NCBI RefSeq assembly: GCF_016863475.1
Contig: NZ_BOOY01000019.1
Location: 1-64,000, forward strand
DNA from: Spirilliplanes yamanashiensis
GTDB lineage: Bacteria > Actinomycetota > Actinomycetes > Mycobacteriales > Micromonosporaceae
Direction of reading: 5' to 3'
DNA: 64,000 nucleotides
A program made the translations under genes and the position numbers. Position 1 is the first letter of the stretch, and each line of letters begins with the position of its first letter. A model generated the notes under the pieces. It searched no databases and was not told the DNA's origin. It was given only the letters and a program-made list of their open reading frames with translations. Below, one piece after another: positions 1 through 9,787 of the stretch.

Positions 1-84
1 TCCGCGGGCGGTCCTCCGCGGGCGGTCCTCCGCGGGCGGTCCTCCGCGGGCGGTCCTCCGCGGGCGGTCCTCCGCGGGCGGTCC
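1..84. repeat. 14-bp tandem repeat, six perfect copies
   Basis: The unit TCCGCGGGCGGTCC repeats head to tail six times without a mismatch (units start at 1, 15, 29, 43, 57 and 71), and a partial copy follows at 85-89. The array runs off the left edge of the window, so its true length is unknown. A 14-bp period is not a multiple of three, so it would shift frame in any coding sequence, which argues for an intergenic minisatellite. There are no spacers, so it is not a CRISPR array. Confidence 0.95.
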
Positions 85-561
85 TCCGCTGCCCACGCTC
101 CGCCGGCGGCTCAGCTTCGCCGGGCCTGGCGCCTTTCCGGTCGCGGGCCCGACTTCGCCTCGGATCGGCCTCGGCTCCGCCTGGCCCCACGCAGGCGATG
201 AACTGGCCTTGGGTCTCGCTCGGGCCGGCCCGACGTCTCGGATCATGCGATCTCCGTTGGGCTTCGCGCCACGGCCCCATCCCGACCCGGCCGCTCCATC
301 GCCGTCACCCCGCGGTGCCAGAGCCACCAACGGCTTCGTCGCGAAGCTGCCGGGCAGCACTTCCGGCACTCCCCCGCAGCCTGAGCTTCGTCGCCCACAC
401 CCGCAGCGCCTCGGCCACCCCGCCGACATCGACCCCCAACCGGCGCTGTCAGGTGGTGGGCCACGCCACCTCCGCCAAGGCGTCCTAGGAGGCTGGTGTG
501 GATGGTGGGTGGCCGTCACCCCAGCACCGGGTGAAGATCCGGCGCATGGCAGGCTGCGCGC
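85..561. other. Intergenic, no gene recognised
   Basis: About 480 bases of GC-rich sequence with many short CTCCGCC/CTTCGCC-like echoes. The open frames here are short, arginine/proline-rich and look like frame shadows of GC-rich DNA. None has a convincing start site or family resemblance. It may be decayed sequence left of the monooxygenase-like gene, but I see no transposase or phage remnant that would support this. Confidence 0.6.
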
Positions 562-855
562 ATGGTTCTCGAGGTTGCTCTCATCGACGTCGTCCCTGGC
601 CAGGAGGACGAGTTCGCCGCGGCGTACGCCAAGGGTCACGACATTCTGGCCGGCACGCCCGGCTGCCGCTCGGTGCTGATGACGCGCGGGATCGAGACGC
701 CGAACCGCTTCGTGCTGCTGGTCGAGTGGGATTCCGTCGAGGCGCACGAGCAGAACTTCCGCCAGTCGGACCGCTTCACCACCTGGCGCGGCCTGATCGG
801 CCCGTTCTTCGCGGGCCCGCCGCGCGTCGAGCACTTCGTCGACGTCCCCGTCTGA
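562..855 (+). CDS. Antibiotic biosynthesis monooxygenase (ABM) family protein
   Basis: A 97-residue single-domain protein of the ABM/dimeric alpha-beta barrel fold. Visible hallmarks are the first strand VALIDVVPGQEDEF, a central strand ending FVLLVEWDSVEAHE and the closing HFVDVPV strand. Small ABM proteins act as cofactor-free oxygenases on quinone-like substrates or as heme-degrading enzymes; the sequence does not say which. The length is normal for the family. No strong Shine-Dalgarno stands before the ATG. It is a stand-alone gene, convergent with the GNAT gene that follows, with 10 bases between them. Confidence 0.8.
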   Translation: MVLEVALIDVVPGQEDEFAAAYAKGHDILAGTPGCRSVLMTRGIETPNRFVLLVEWDSVEAHEQNFRQSDRFTTWRGLIGPFFAGPPRVEHFVDVPV

Positions 856-865
856 GCCGCCGGCC

Positions 866-1705
866 TCACGCCACCCGGTAGGTGCCGCGCCGCCCGAGCG
901 GGTCGAAGCCGAGCCGCCGGTACAGGCGCACCGCCGGGTTGCCGACCGCCACGTCGAGCAGCACCGCATCGGCGTCGTGGCGGCGCAGGGCCGCGCACAC
1001 CAGCGCCGCCCCCAGCCCGCGTCCCCGCCACCCGGGCCGCACGCCGACCTGGACGATCCACCCGGCGGCGCTGGTGACGAACCCGGCGTCGGTGCCGTCG
1101 GCGCCGGTGGCCAGCAGTGACGCCTGCGGGCGGAAGTCGTCGTCGACGAGCCAGCGGGTCCATTGGGTGACGTCCCAGCCGGGGAAGCCGGGCCGGTCGC
1201 GGAACGCCGCCGCGTAGACGGCGTGGAACCGCGGCGCCAGCCCGGTGGACCACTCCCGCAGGGTGATGCCGGCGGGCAGCGCGGCGGCGGAGATCCCGTG
1301 GCGGCGGTCGAAGCGCAGGACGTCCTCGGCGCGGTCCGGCACCAGCGCCCGCCGGGCGAACAGCCGCTCGGCGGCGACGGTGAGGAACTCGGTCTCCACC
1401 CGCACCGCGCCGGCGGCCAGCGCGGCGTCCAGCACGGCAGCGCCCGCGTGGTCGACCGCCTCGGGCAGGGCGAGCCACGCCGCCACCGGGCCGCCGCCGC
1501 CGTCGTCGTCGCGGAGGCCGGCTGCGGCGATCAGCCGGCCGGCGGGATCCCGCGCGGTCACCGCCCGCGCCGCGAACCGCCGTTGCAGGAACGAGGGCTC
1601 GGCGGCGAGCGGCAGTCCCCCGTGGACGGCCAGGCACCGCGCCGCCAAGGCGGCCACCTCGCTCAACCCGGCGCCCGTCAGCACACGCCACTCGTGGTCG
1701 ATCAC
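866..1705 (-). CDS. GNAT family N-acetyltransferase
   Basis: A 279-residue protein whose C-terminal half carries the acetyl-CoA binding motif A (QVGVRPGWRGRGLGAALV, about residues 219-236) followed by the motif B region with NPAVRLYRRLGF. The N-terminal half is a degenerate second GNAT-like lobe. The substrate cannot be told from sequence. The GTG start lies 10 bases downstream of the uvrB stop on the same strand, so it may be cotranscribed with uvrB, but no clear Shine-Dalgarno is visible and the start is uncertain. Confidence 0.8.
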   Translation of the reverse strand: MIDHEWRVLTGAGLSEVAALAARCLAVHGGLPLAAEPSFLQRRFAARAVTARDPAGRLIAAAGLRDDDGGGGPVAAWLALPEAVDHAGAAVLDAALAAGAVRVETEFLTVAAERLFARRALVPDRAEDVLRFDRRHGISAAALPAGITLREWSTGLAPRFHAVYAAAFRDRPGFPGWDVTQWTRWLVDDDFRPQASLLATGADGTDAGFVTSAAGWIVQVGVRPGWRGRGLGAALVCAALRRHDADAVLLDVAVGNPAVRLYRRLGFDPLGRRGTYRVA

Positions 1706-1715
1706 GGGGTAAGGG

Positions 1716-3833
<2,118 letters not shown>

Positions 3834-3840
3834 GGCAACC

Positions 3841-3879
3841 ACCGTACGTCGGGGGTCCGACAACTTCCCCGCCGTTGTC
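3841..3879 (-). promoter_or_regulatory. uvrB promoter -10 and inverted repeat
   Basis: On the minus strand a TACGGT hexamer (3846-3841) sits 7 bases before the uvrB ATG, consistent with a leaderless transcript. Just upstream is an inverted repeat, GACAAC (3859-3864) and GTTGTC (3874-3879) with a 9-base spacer, placed where a -35 region or operator would be. It does not match the actinobacterial LexA consensus CGAAC-N4-GTTCG, so any SOS control would not be of the classical type. The operator role is inference. Confidence 0.4.
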
Positions 3880-4178
3880 CAGACCCCCGGCGGGTGGGTG
3901 CTGACGGAAGGTGCGAATTCCGCCCTGAGCTGGTCCGTTGTCCCCGTGGCGGCGTGGGCTTACCGTCGTGGGGTAGGCCGCTCGCGGCGGCCGCCCCGGC
4001 GACTGCACCACCACACCGTCAGTCGCCGGTCCCGGGTCAGCAGCCCCGGCCTTTTGCCGGCGTGCGCACCCACGGGAGGTCGCGCACAGCGCGGACCCGG
4101 CCGCCGCGGGCGCCCTTCTTCCTGTACCGGCGTACCCGGACCGCGCTGGGCCACGGCGCGGCGCGCGACAATTCCTCC
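3880..4178. other. Intergenic between divergent uvrB and GNAT gene
   Basis: About 300 bases without a supported gene. Next to the GNAT start a GACAAT hexamer (4167-4172) ends 6 bases before the ATG at 4179 and is probably its -10 element. The rest is GC-rich with no other recognisable feature. A very long plus-strand open frame running through it is an antisense shadow of uvrB. Confidence 0.55.
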
Positions 4179-4658
4179 ATGGCCGACCTGCGCGTGCGTC
4201 CGATGACCGGTGACGAGTTCGACGCCTGGCGCGAGGAGACGCTGCGCGCCTACGCCGACGAGCAGGTCGCCGCCGGTGTCTGGGACGCCGCCGACGCCCT
4301 GGAGACCGCCCGCCGGCAGCAGGCCGCGCTGCTGCCCGACGGCCGCGGCACCGCCGGCATGCGGTTCCTGACGGCCACCCTCGGCGACGGCACCCCGGTC
4401 GGAGTGCTGTGGCTGGGCCTGACGCACCCGCGCGGCACCCGCGACTGCGCGTTCCTCTACGACATCGAGGTGCGCCCCGAGCACCGCGGCACAGGCCTGG
4501 GCCGCGCCCTGCTGGCGGCGGCCGAGGAGGTGGCGCGGGCCGGGGGCGCGGGCGCGCTGGAGCTGAACGTGTTCGGCGGCAACGCCCGCGCCGTGCGCCT
4601 CTACAGCAGCGCCGGGTACACGGTGGTCACCCAGCAGATGCGCAAGCCGCTGCGCTAG
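4179..4658 (+). CDS. GNAT family N-acetyltransferase
   Basis: A 159-residue acetyltransferase with a complete C-terminal GNAT core: strand [21 protein letters not shown] (acetyl-CoA pyrophosphate loop R-G-T-G-L-G) and [18 protein letters not shown] near the end. The start begins [14 protein letters not shown], just behind a GACAAT hexamer. The 3' end overlaps the 3' end of coaE on the other strand by 32 bases, a tail-to-tail overlap. The acceptor substrate is unknown. Confidence 0.85.
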   Translation: MADLRVRPMTGDEFDAWREETLRAYADEQVAAGVWDAADALETARRQQAALLPDGRGTAGMRFLTATLGDGTPVGVLWLGLTHPRGTRDCAFLYDIEVRPEHRGTGLGRALLAAAEEVARAGGAGALELNVFGGNARAVRLYSSAGYTVVTQQMRKPLR

Positions 4659-5847
4659 GCCGCCAGCCGGTGCGCGCGGCCCACTGCTCGGCGGCCGCCG
4701 CCTCGGTGTCGAACCAGGGTTCCTTGGTGTCCGCGTACGCGTCGATGTCGGCCGCGCCGGCCGCGATGCGGCGCTTCAGCGCGCCGTAGGCGTCGCGGAC
4801 CGCGCCGTCGGCCCGCAGGTGGTCGCGGACCAGCAGCGCGAGCCGCCAGCCGGGCGACCCGGTGACGCGCACGTGCAGGTTGACCGCCCGGTCCGGGTCG
4901 GCGCTGCCGTGCAGCCGCTTCGGCCAGCGGTCCTCGCCGGTGCCCACCGAGCCGCGCGGGATGTCGGCCCACTCCCCCGGCCGCCGCGGCAGCCCGGCCG
5001 CGCCGAGGGCGGCGGCCACGTCGTCGGCCACGGCGAGCGAGGGTACGCCGACCTGCAGGTCGATGACGTCCTTGGCGGGCAGCCCGGGCACCGCGGTGGA
5101 GCCGATGTGCGCCAGGTCCACGCCGGGGACGTCGCGCAGCGCGTGGCCGACGCGGCCCAGCAGGCGGGCGGCCTGGGCGGGCCACGCCGGGTCGGGGTCG
5201 GCGATCACGGCGGCGCCGTCACTCGCGCTGACGATGCCGGAGCGCACCCCCGCCTCGTACGGCACGAGCCGGTCCCGGTACAGCCGGTCGACGGCGGCGA
5301 GCAGGGCGCCGAGGGTGCCGTCGTTGCGCAGCAGCACGTCGGCGGCGGCGGCGCGCTGGGCGTCGGACGCCTGGGCGGCGATGCGGGCGCGCGCCGCGTC
5401 GGGGGTCATGCCGCGGTCGCGCACGAGCCGGTCGAGCCGGGTCGGCTCGTCGGCCTCCACGACGACGACCAGCTGGAACGTGGGCGCCAGCCCCACCTCG
5501 ACGAGCAGCGGGACGTCGTTGACGACGACCGCGTCGGCCGGGGCGGCGGCGGCCAGCTCGTGGGTGCGGGCGCGCACCAGCGGGTGCACGATGCCCTCGA
5601 GGGTGCGCCGGCCGGCCTCGTCGCCGAACACCCGCGCGCCCAGCGCCGGCCGGTCGAGCGAACCGTCGGCGGCCAGCACCTGCGGCCCGAAGGCGGCGGC
5701 GACGCGGGCGAGCCCCTCGGTGCCGGGGGCCACCACCTCGCGGGCGAGCCGGTCGGCGTCGATGAGCACGGCGCCCAGCTCGGCGAGCCGCGTCGCCACG
5801 ACGCTCTTGCCGGCGCCGATCCCACCGGTCAGTCCCACGAGCAGCAT
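4627..5847 (-). CDS. coaE: Dephospho-CoA kinase fused to GrpB-like domain
   Basis: Catalyses ATP-dependent phosphorylation of dephospho-CoA, the last step of coenzyme A synthesis. Residues 1-200 form the kinase, with P-loop [11 protein letters not shown] at the N terminus and lid segment [15 protein letters not shown]. Residues 210-400 are a GrpB/UPF0157 (nucleotidyltransferase-like) domain with [21 protein letters not shown]. The two-domain form of about 406 residues is usual in actinobacteria, including M. tuberculosis CoaE. The ATG at 5847 is chosen because a CATAAT hexamer ends 7 bases before it; an alternative ATG lies 9 bases upstream. The neighbour upstream is rpsA, separated by a terminator hairpin. 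Confidence 0.95.
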   Translation of the reverse strand: MLLVGLTGGIGAGKSVVATRLAELGAVLIDADRLAREVVAPGTEGLARVAAAFGPQVLAADGSLDRPALGARVFGDEAGRRTLEGIVHPLVRARTHELAAAAPADAVVVNDVPLLVEVGLAPTFQLVVVVEADEPTRLDRLVRDRGMTPDAARARIAAQASDAQRAAAADVLLRNDGTLGALLAAVDRLYRDRLVPYEAGVRSGIVSASDGAAVIADPDPAWPAQAARLLGRVGHALRDVPGVDLAHIGSTAVPGLPAKDVIDLQVGVPSLAVADDVAAALGAAGLPRRPGEWADIPRGSVGTGEDRWPKRLHGSADPDRAVNLHVRVTGSPGWRLALLVRDHLRADGAVRDAYGALKRRIAAGAADIDAYADTKEPWFDTEAAAAEQWAARTGWRPSAAACASAG

Positions 5848-5864
5848 GGGCCACATTATGGCGA

Positions 5865-5892
5865 CAGGCCCGCCCCCGAAGGGACGGGCCTG
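5865..5892 (-). terminator. Terminator after rpsA
   Basis: CAGGCCCG (5865-5872) pairs with CGGGCCTG (5885-5892), and an inner C-run/G-run can extend the stem. It lies 17 bases past the rpsA stop and just before the coaE promoter hexamer, so it probably separates the two transcripts. There is no T tract, as is common for high-GC terminators. Confidence 0.6.
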
Positions 5893-5908
5893 CCGATCAG
5901 GCGGTGAC

Positions 5909-7417
5909 TTACTTGCCGCCGGCGAGCTTCTCGCGCAGAGCCGCGAGGGCCTCGTCGGTGGCCAGCGTGCCGGCCGGCTCCTCAGCCTGGCGCGCCGGGG
6001 TCGACGAGCTGGAGCTGGAGGAGGTGGCGGGGCTGCTGGTGCTGCTGGTGCTGCTGGTCGCCGGGGCGGCGGCGGCCTCGGCGTCGGCCTCGCGGGAGGT
6101 CTGCACCTGCTTGGTGTGGGCCTCCCAGCGCTCGCGGGCGTCGGCGTACTGCTTCTCCCACGTCTCGCGCTGCTTGTCGAAGCCTTCCATCCACTCGCCG
6201 GTCTCCGGGTCGAAGCCCTCCGGGTAGATGTAGTTGCCCTCGTTGTCGTACGTGGCGGCCATGCCGTAGAGGGTCGGGTCGAAGTGCTCCTCGCCCTCGA
6301 CGAAGCCCTCGTTCGCCTGCTTGAGCGACAGCGAGATGCGGCGACGCTCGAGGTCGATGTCGATGACCTTGACCATGACGTCCGAGCCGACCTGCACGAC
6401 CTGCTCCGGCAGCTCCACGTGGCGCTCGGCCAGCTCGGAGATGTGCACCAGGCCCTCGATGCCGTCGTCGACGCGGACGAACGCGCCGAACGGCACCAGC
6501 TTGGTGACCTTGCCGGGGACGATCTGCGAGATCGCGTGCGTGCGGGCGAACTGGCGCCACGGGTCTTCCTGGGTCGCCTTCAGCGACAGCGAGACGCGCT
6601 CGCGGTCCAGGTCGACGTCCAGAACCTCGACCTCGACCTCCTGGCCGACCTCGACGACCTCGGACGGGTGGTCGATGTGCTTCCAGGACAGCTCCGAGAC
6701 GTGCACGAGGCCGTCGACGCCACCCAGGTCCACGAAGGCACCGAAGTTGACGATCGAGGACACGACGCCCTTGCGGACCTGGCCCTTCTGCAGCTTGTTG
6801 AGGAACTCGGTGCGGACCTCGGACTGGGTCTGCTCGAGCCAGGCGCGGCGGGACAGGACCACGTTGTTGCGGTTCTTGTCCAGCTCGATGATCTTCGCCT
6901 CGAGCTCGCGGCCGACGTACGGCTGCAGGTCGCGCACACGGCGCATCTCGACCAGCGACGCCGGGAGGAAGCCCCGGAGCCCGATGTCGAGGATGAGGCC
7001 ACCCTTGACCACCTCGATGACGGAGCCGCGCACGACGCCGTCCTCGTCCTTGATCTTCTCGATCGTGCCCCAGGCGCGCTCGTACTGGGCGCGCTTCTTG
7101 GAGAGGATCAGACGACCCTCCTTGTCCTCCTTGGTGAGGACGAGGGCTTCGATGTGGTCACCGACCGACACCACTTCCGCGGGGTCCACGTCATGCTTGA
7201 TCGACAACTCGCGCGAGGGGATGACGCCCTCGGTCTTGTAGCCGATGTCGAGCAGGACCTCGTCCCGATCGACCTTGACGACTGTGCCTTCGACAATGTC
7301 GCCGTCATTGAAGTACTTGATGGTCTCGTCGATGGCGGCGAGGAAGGCTTCCTCAGACCCGAGGTCGTCGACGGTGACCTTGTTGGCGCTCGAGGTGGCC
7401 TCGATGCTGCTCGTCAT
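5909..7417 (-). CDS. rpsA: 30S ribosomal protein S1
   Basis: A 502-residue mRNA-binding protein of the small subunit with four S1 (OB-fold) repeats at roughly residues 35-105, 120-190, 205-275 and 290-365. The last repeats show the strong S1 signature ([40 protein letters not shown]). The C-terminal 130 residues hold a conserved actinobacterial segment ([19 protein letters not shown]) and then a Ser/Thr-rich, low-complexity stretch (repeats of TSS and a run of seven Ser). The start [10 protein letters not shown] at 7417 is chosen over an upstream in-frame start because S1 proteins of the group begin this way. It is monocistronic, with a terminator on its 3' side. Confidence 0.97.
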   Translation of the reverse strand: MTSSIEATSSANKVTVDDLGSEEAFLAAIDETIKYFNDGDIVEGTVVKVDRDEVLLDIGYKTEGVIPSRELSIKHDVDPAEVVSVGDHIEALVLTKEDKEGRLILSKKRAQYERAWGTIEKIKDEDGVVRGSVIEVVKGGLILDIGLRGFLPASLVEMRRVRDLQPYVGRELEAKIIELDKNRNNVVLSRRAWLEQTQSEVRTEFLNKLQKGQVRKGVVSSIVNFGAFVDLGGVDGLVHVSELSWKHIDHPSEVVEVGQEVEVEVLDVDLDRERVSLSLKATQEDPWRQFARTHAISQIVPGKVTKLVPFGAFVRVDDGIEGLVHISELAERHVELPEQVVQVGSDVMVKVIDIDLERRRISLSLKQANEGFVEGEEHFDPTLYGMAATYDNEGNYIYPEGFDPETGEWMEGFDKQRETWEKQYADARERWEAHTKQVQTSREADAEAAAAPATSSTSSTSSPATSSSSSSSTPARQAEEPAGTLATDEALAALREKLAGGK

Positions 7418-7576
7418 GTGGACAGTTGCTCCGAACGGAATGGTGTCGTGTGACCTGCTCGCGCCTGCGGATCCGCCGGCGGGCACGGCACGAAATTCCG
7501 GTGGGAGATCATGGCGTGTCCGACGAACGCGGAGCCTGCTCCCTGCCGAGGCACACGATCCGCGAGCGCATCGAAC

Positions 7577-7607
7577 AGCTTACCGTGCGCATTACCACAG
7601 GTTGCAA
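7577..7607 (-). promoter_or_regulatory. Candidate rpsA promoter
   Basis: Read on the minus strand, TTGCAA (7607-7602) and TAAGCT (7582-7577) are separated by 19 bases. This would give an untranslated leader of roughly 155 bases before the rpsA ATG, long enough to hold autoregulatory structure as known for other rpsA genes. The 19-base spacing is longer than ideal, so the call is tentative. Confidence 0.4.
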
Positions 7608-7687
7608 CCCCTCCGGACGAGCCGGGCACGATGTTCCGTGATCCGGCCCTGACGGCCCGAACGGGGACACACCGTACCCTCGGGCCC

Positions 7688-8506
7688 GTGACATCGCTCG
7701 AACCGCACCCGGACCGGCCGGCCGTCCTGCGCCGCCCCGTCTCCGACGCCGAGAGCCGGGTCGCCAGCCGCGGCTGGTGGGACGCCGACGCCGACGACTA
7801 CCAGGCAGAACACGGCCGCTTCCTCGGCGACGTGGACTTCGTCTGGTGCCCGGAGGGCCTGCGCGAGGCCGACGCCCGGCTGCTCGGCGACGTGGCCGGC
7901 GCGCGGGTGCTGGAGCTGGGCTGCGGGGCCGCGTCGGCCGCCCGCTGGCTCGCGGGCGAGGGCGCCCGGGTGGTCGCCATGGACCTGTCCGCCGGCATGT
8001 TGCGCCACGCGGCCCGCGCGGCCACCACCACGGGGGTACGCGTCCCGCTCGTCCAGGCCGACGCCCTCGCCCTGCCGTTCGCCGCGGGCGCGTTCGACGT
8101 GGTGTGCACGGCGTTCGGCGCGGTGCCGTTCGTGGCCGACTCGGGCGCGGTCATGCGCGAAGTGTTCCGGGTGCTGCGCCCCGGCGGCCGCTGGGTCTTC
8201 TCGATCACCCACCCGATGCGCTGGATCTTCCTCGACGACCCGGCCGAGGCCGGCCTCATGGCGGTGAACTCGTACTTCGACCGCCGCCCGTACGTCGAGG
8301 AGGACGCCGACGGCGTGCCCCGCTACGTCGAGCAGCACCGCACGCTCGGCGACCGCGTCCGCGAGCTGGTGGCCGCCGGCTTCGTCCTCGACGACCTCGT
8401 CGAGCCCGAGTGGCCGGAGTGGCTGGAGGCCGAATGGGGCCAGTGGAGCCCCCTGCGCGGCCGCCTGTTCCCCGGCACCGCCATCTTCGTCGCGCACCGC
8501 CCCTGA
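7688..8506 (+). CDS. Class I SAM-dependent methyltransferase
   Basis: A 272-residue methyltransferase with SAM motif I VLELGCGAASAARWLA (about residues 70-85), an acidic motif II VVAMDLSAGML, and the post-I and IV segments ALPFAAGAFDVVCTAFGAVPF and VLRPGGRWVFSITHPM. It resembles the UbiE/methyltransferase_11 group; the substrate is unknown. The GTG start at 7688 (MTSLEPHPD) follows a TACCCT hexamer by 7 bases, a leaderless arrangement; longer in-frame starts upstream lack this. The gene is divergent from rpsA. Confidence 0.88.
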   Translation: MTSLEPHPDRPAVLRRPVSDAESRVASRGWWDADADDYQAEHGRFLGDVDFVWCPEGLREADARLLGDVAGARVLELGCGAASAARWLAGEGARVVAMDLSAGMLRHAARAATTTGVRVPLVQADALALPFAAGAFDVVCTAFGAVPFVADSGAVMREVFRVLRPGGRWVFSITHPMRWIFLDDPAEAGLMAVNSYFDRRPYVEEDADGVPRYVEQHRTLGDRVRELVAAGFVLDDLVEPEWPEWLEAEWGQWSPLRGRLFPGTAIFVAHRP

Positions 8507-8555
8507 CCGCTGCGTCGATTCGTTTTCGCTGGTCGAGGACGGGTAGGACGCAGGC

Positions 8556-8771
8556 ATGGCGAAGGATGAGAAGTCCCTGAGCAAGGGCGACAAGGTGACC
8601 TGGAGCAGCCACGGCCAGCAGGTGCACGGCACGGTCGAGGGCAAGATCACGAAGGAGACGGAGGCCGCCGGGCGCACGGTGAAGGCCTCGAAGGAGGAGC
8701 CGCAGTACAAGGTCAAGAGCGACAAGACCGGCAAGGAGGCCGTGCACAAGCCGGGGGCGCTGAAGAAATGA
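8556..8771 (+). CDS. DUF2945 (HVA1-type) small protein
   Basis: A 71-residue, lysine-rich protein with the pattern of the DUF2945/hypervirulence-associated TUDOR family: GDKVTWSSHGQQVHGTVEGKI, then a basic middle and YKVKSDKTGKEAVHKPGAL. The biochemical role of the family is not established; a small SH3-like barrel is expected. Its stop overlaps the start of the next gene (ATGA), so the two are translated from one mRNA. This pairing suggests a shared role, possibly in stress, but that is inference. Confidence 0.8.
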   Translation: MAKDEKSLSKGDKVTWSSHGQQVHGTVEGKITKETEAAGRTVKASKEEPQYKVKSDKTGKEAVHKPGALKK

Positions 8772-9091
8772 CCGACACGGACACGTACCAGGAGTTCAAG
8801 GACGCCGTGAACATGTCCGCGTCCGAGCTCGAGAAATGGCTGAAGACCGACGAGTCACGCGGCGTCGGGCAGAAGTCGGACGGCGGCGAGTCCGTCGGCC
8901 ACGACTCCGGCCGCAAGATCGTCAAGCTGCTGCACACCAGGAAGGCGGACCTGACGGACGCCGACGAGGCGCACATGCGCAAGGTCGTCGGCTACGTCCA
9001 CCGCCACCTGGCGCAGCGCCCGAACGGCGACGTGACGGACACGAAGTGGCGCTACTCGCTGATGAACTGGGGCCACGACCCGCTGAAGTGA
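8768..9091 (+). CDS. DUF3140 family protein
   Basis: A 107-residue protein with the DUF3140 pattern: EFKDAVNMSASELEKWLKTDES, then SGRKIVKLLHTRKADLTDADEAHMRKVVGYVHRHLAQRP and the closing WRYSLMNWGHDPLK. The family is small, helical and of unknown function, and may bind DNA or nucleic acid. It is translationally coupled to the DUF2945 gene by a 4-base overlap. Both are intact. Confidence 0.82.
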   Translation: MTDTDTYQEFKDAVNMSASELEKWLKTDESRGVGQKSDGGESVGHDSGRKIVKLLHTRKADLTDADEAHMRKVVGYVHRHLAQRPNGDVTDTKWRYSLMNWGHDPLK

Positions 9092-9105
9092 CCCACCGGC
9101 GCCCC

Positions 9106-9135
9106 GGCCGGCCGCCGCGCCCCGGCGGACCGGCC
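9106..9135. terminator. Possible bidirectional terminator hairpin
   Basis: GGCCGG (9106-9111) pairs with CCGGCC (9130-9135), and inner GCCG/CGGC segments can extend the stem. It lies in the 60-base gap between the convergent DUF3140 and ArsR genes, the right place to end both transcripts. There is no T tract. Confidence 0.35.
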
Positions 9136-9151
9136 ACGCGCGGCTGCTGGG

Positions 9152-9505
9152 TCAGCGCCCGACGCCGGCCAGGGCGTGCGCGCCGTCGAGCAGCCGGGCG
9201 AGGGACGCGAACAGCTCCGGCCGCGGCCGGTAGTACACCCACGTGCCGCGCCGGTCGGCGTCGACGAGGCCGGCCTCGCGCAGCACCTTCAGGTGGTGCG
9301 AGATGGTGGGGCCGGTCAGGTCGAACGCCCCGGTCAGGTCGCACACGCAGATCTCGCCGTCGGGCGCGGCCGCGATCATCGACAGCAGCCGCAGCCGCAC
9401 CGGGTCGCCGAGCGCCTTGAACTGCGGCGCCAGCACACCCGCGTGCCCAGCGTCGAGCGGCGCGACGCCCAGCGGCGCCCAACCCGGCGCGGTGTCGTTC
9501 GTCAT
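9152..9505 (-). CDS. ArsR/SmtB family transcriptional regulator
   Basis: A 117-residue winged-helix repressor. The wHTH core is FKALGDPVRLRLLSMI to GPTISHHLKVLREAGLVDADRRGTWVYYRP. It contains the metal site EICVCDL at the alpha3 helix, equivalent to the ELCVCDL site of arsenite/antimonite- or cadmium-sensing ArsR proteins, so thiol-based metal sensing is likely. The ATG at 9505 (MTNDTAPGW) is preferred to longer frames that run into non-conserved sequence. No arsenic transport genes are adjacent, so it probably acts in trans. Confidence 0.88.
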   Translation of the reverse strand: MTNDTAPGWAPLGVAPLDAGHAGVLAPQFKALGDPVRLRLLSMIAAAPDGEICVCDLTGAFDLTGPTISHHLKVLREAGLVDADRRGTWVYYRPRPELFASLARLLDGAHALAGVGR

Positions 9506-9787
9506 CGCACCAGCCTCGCAGACGGCGGCAACCGCCCCCGGCACGCCTCGCCACCCCGACCAGGTGACGCGGGAGCACGTGCGCGGCACCGCCCAGCAGC
9601 CCTGCGACGGGTCCCTTCCGGCGCGGTGGGGCCGTTCCGGCGGCGCCTCGGCCGGGGCCGGGCGCGGGCGGGGCGAGCCCATTCCCGCCGGTGTTCCTGC
9701 CGGTTCGGCCTGCCGCGCTCGCCGGCGACCCGGGGCCGGAACCCGTCCGCGAACCACTCGATCAGGTGACTCCGGCGGGGCCGGCGA
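9506..9787. other. Intergenic upstream of arsR, downstream of polA
   Basis: About 280 bases with no supported gene. It would carry the arsR promoter and operator, but I could not find a clean ArsR-type inverted repeat. The plus-strand open frames crossing it are arginine-rich shadows. Confidence 0.5.

Noticed and set aside
1-89. CRISPR array at the left edge
   Set aside because: Units are 14 bases and directly adjacent with no spacers, and no cas genes are present.
198-488. Short open frames in the first 560 bases
   Set aside because: Arg/Pro/Ser-rich translations, overlapping frames on both strands, and no start signals or family features.
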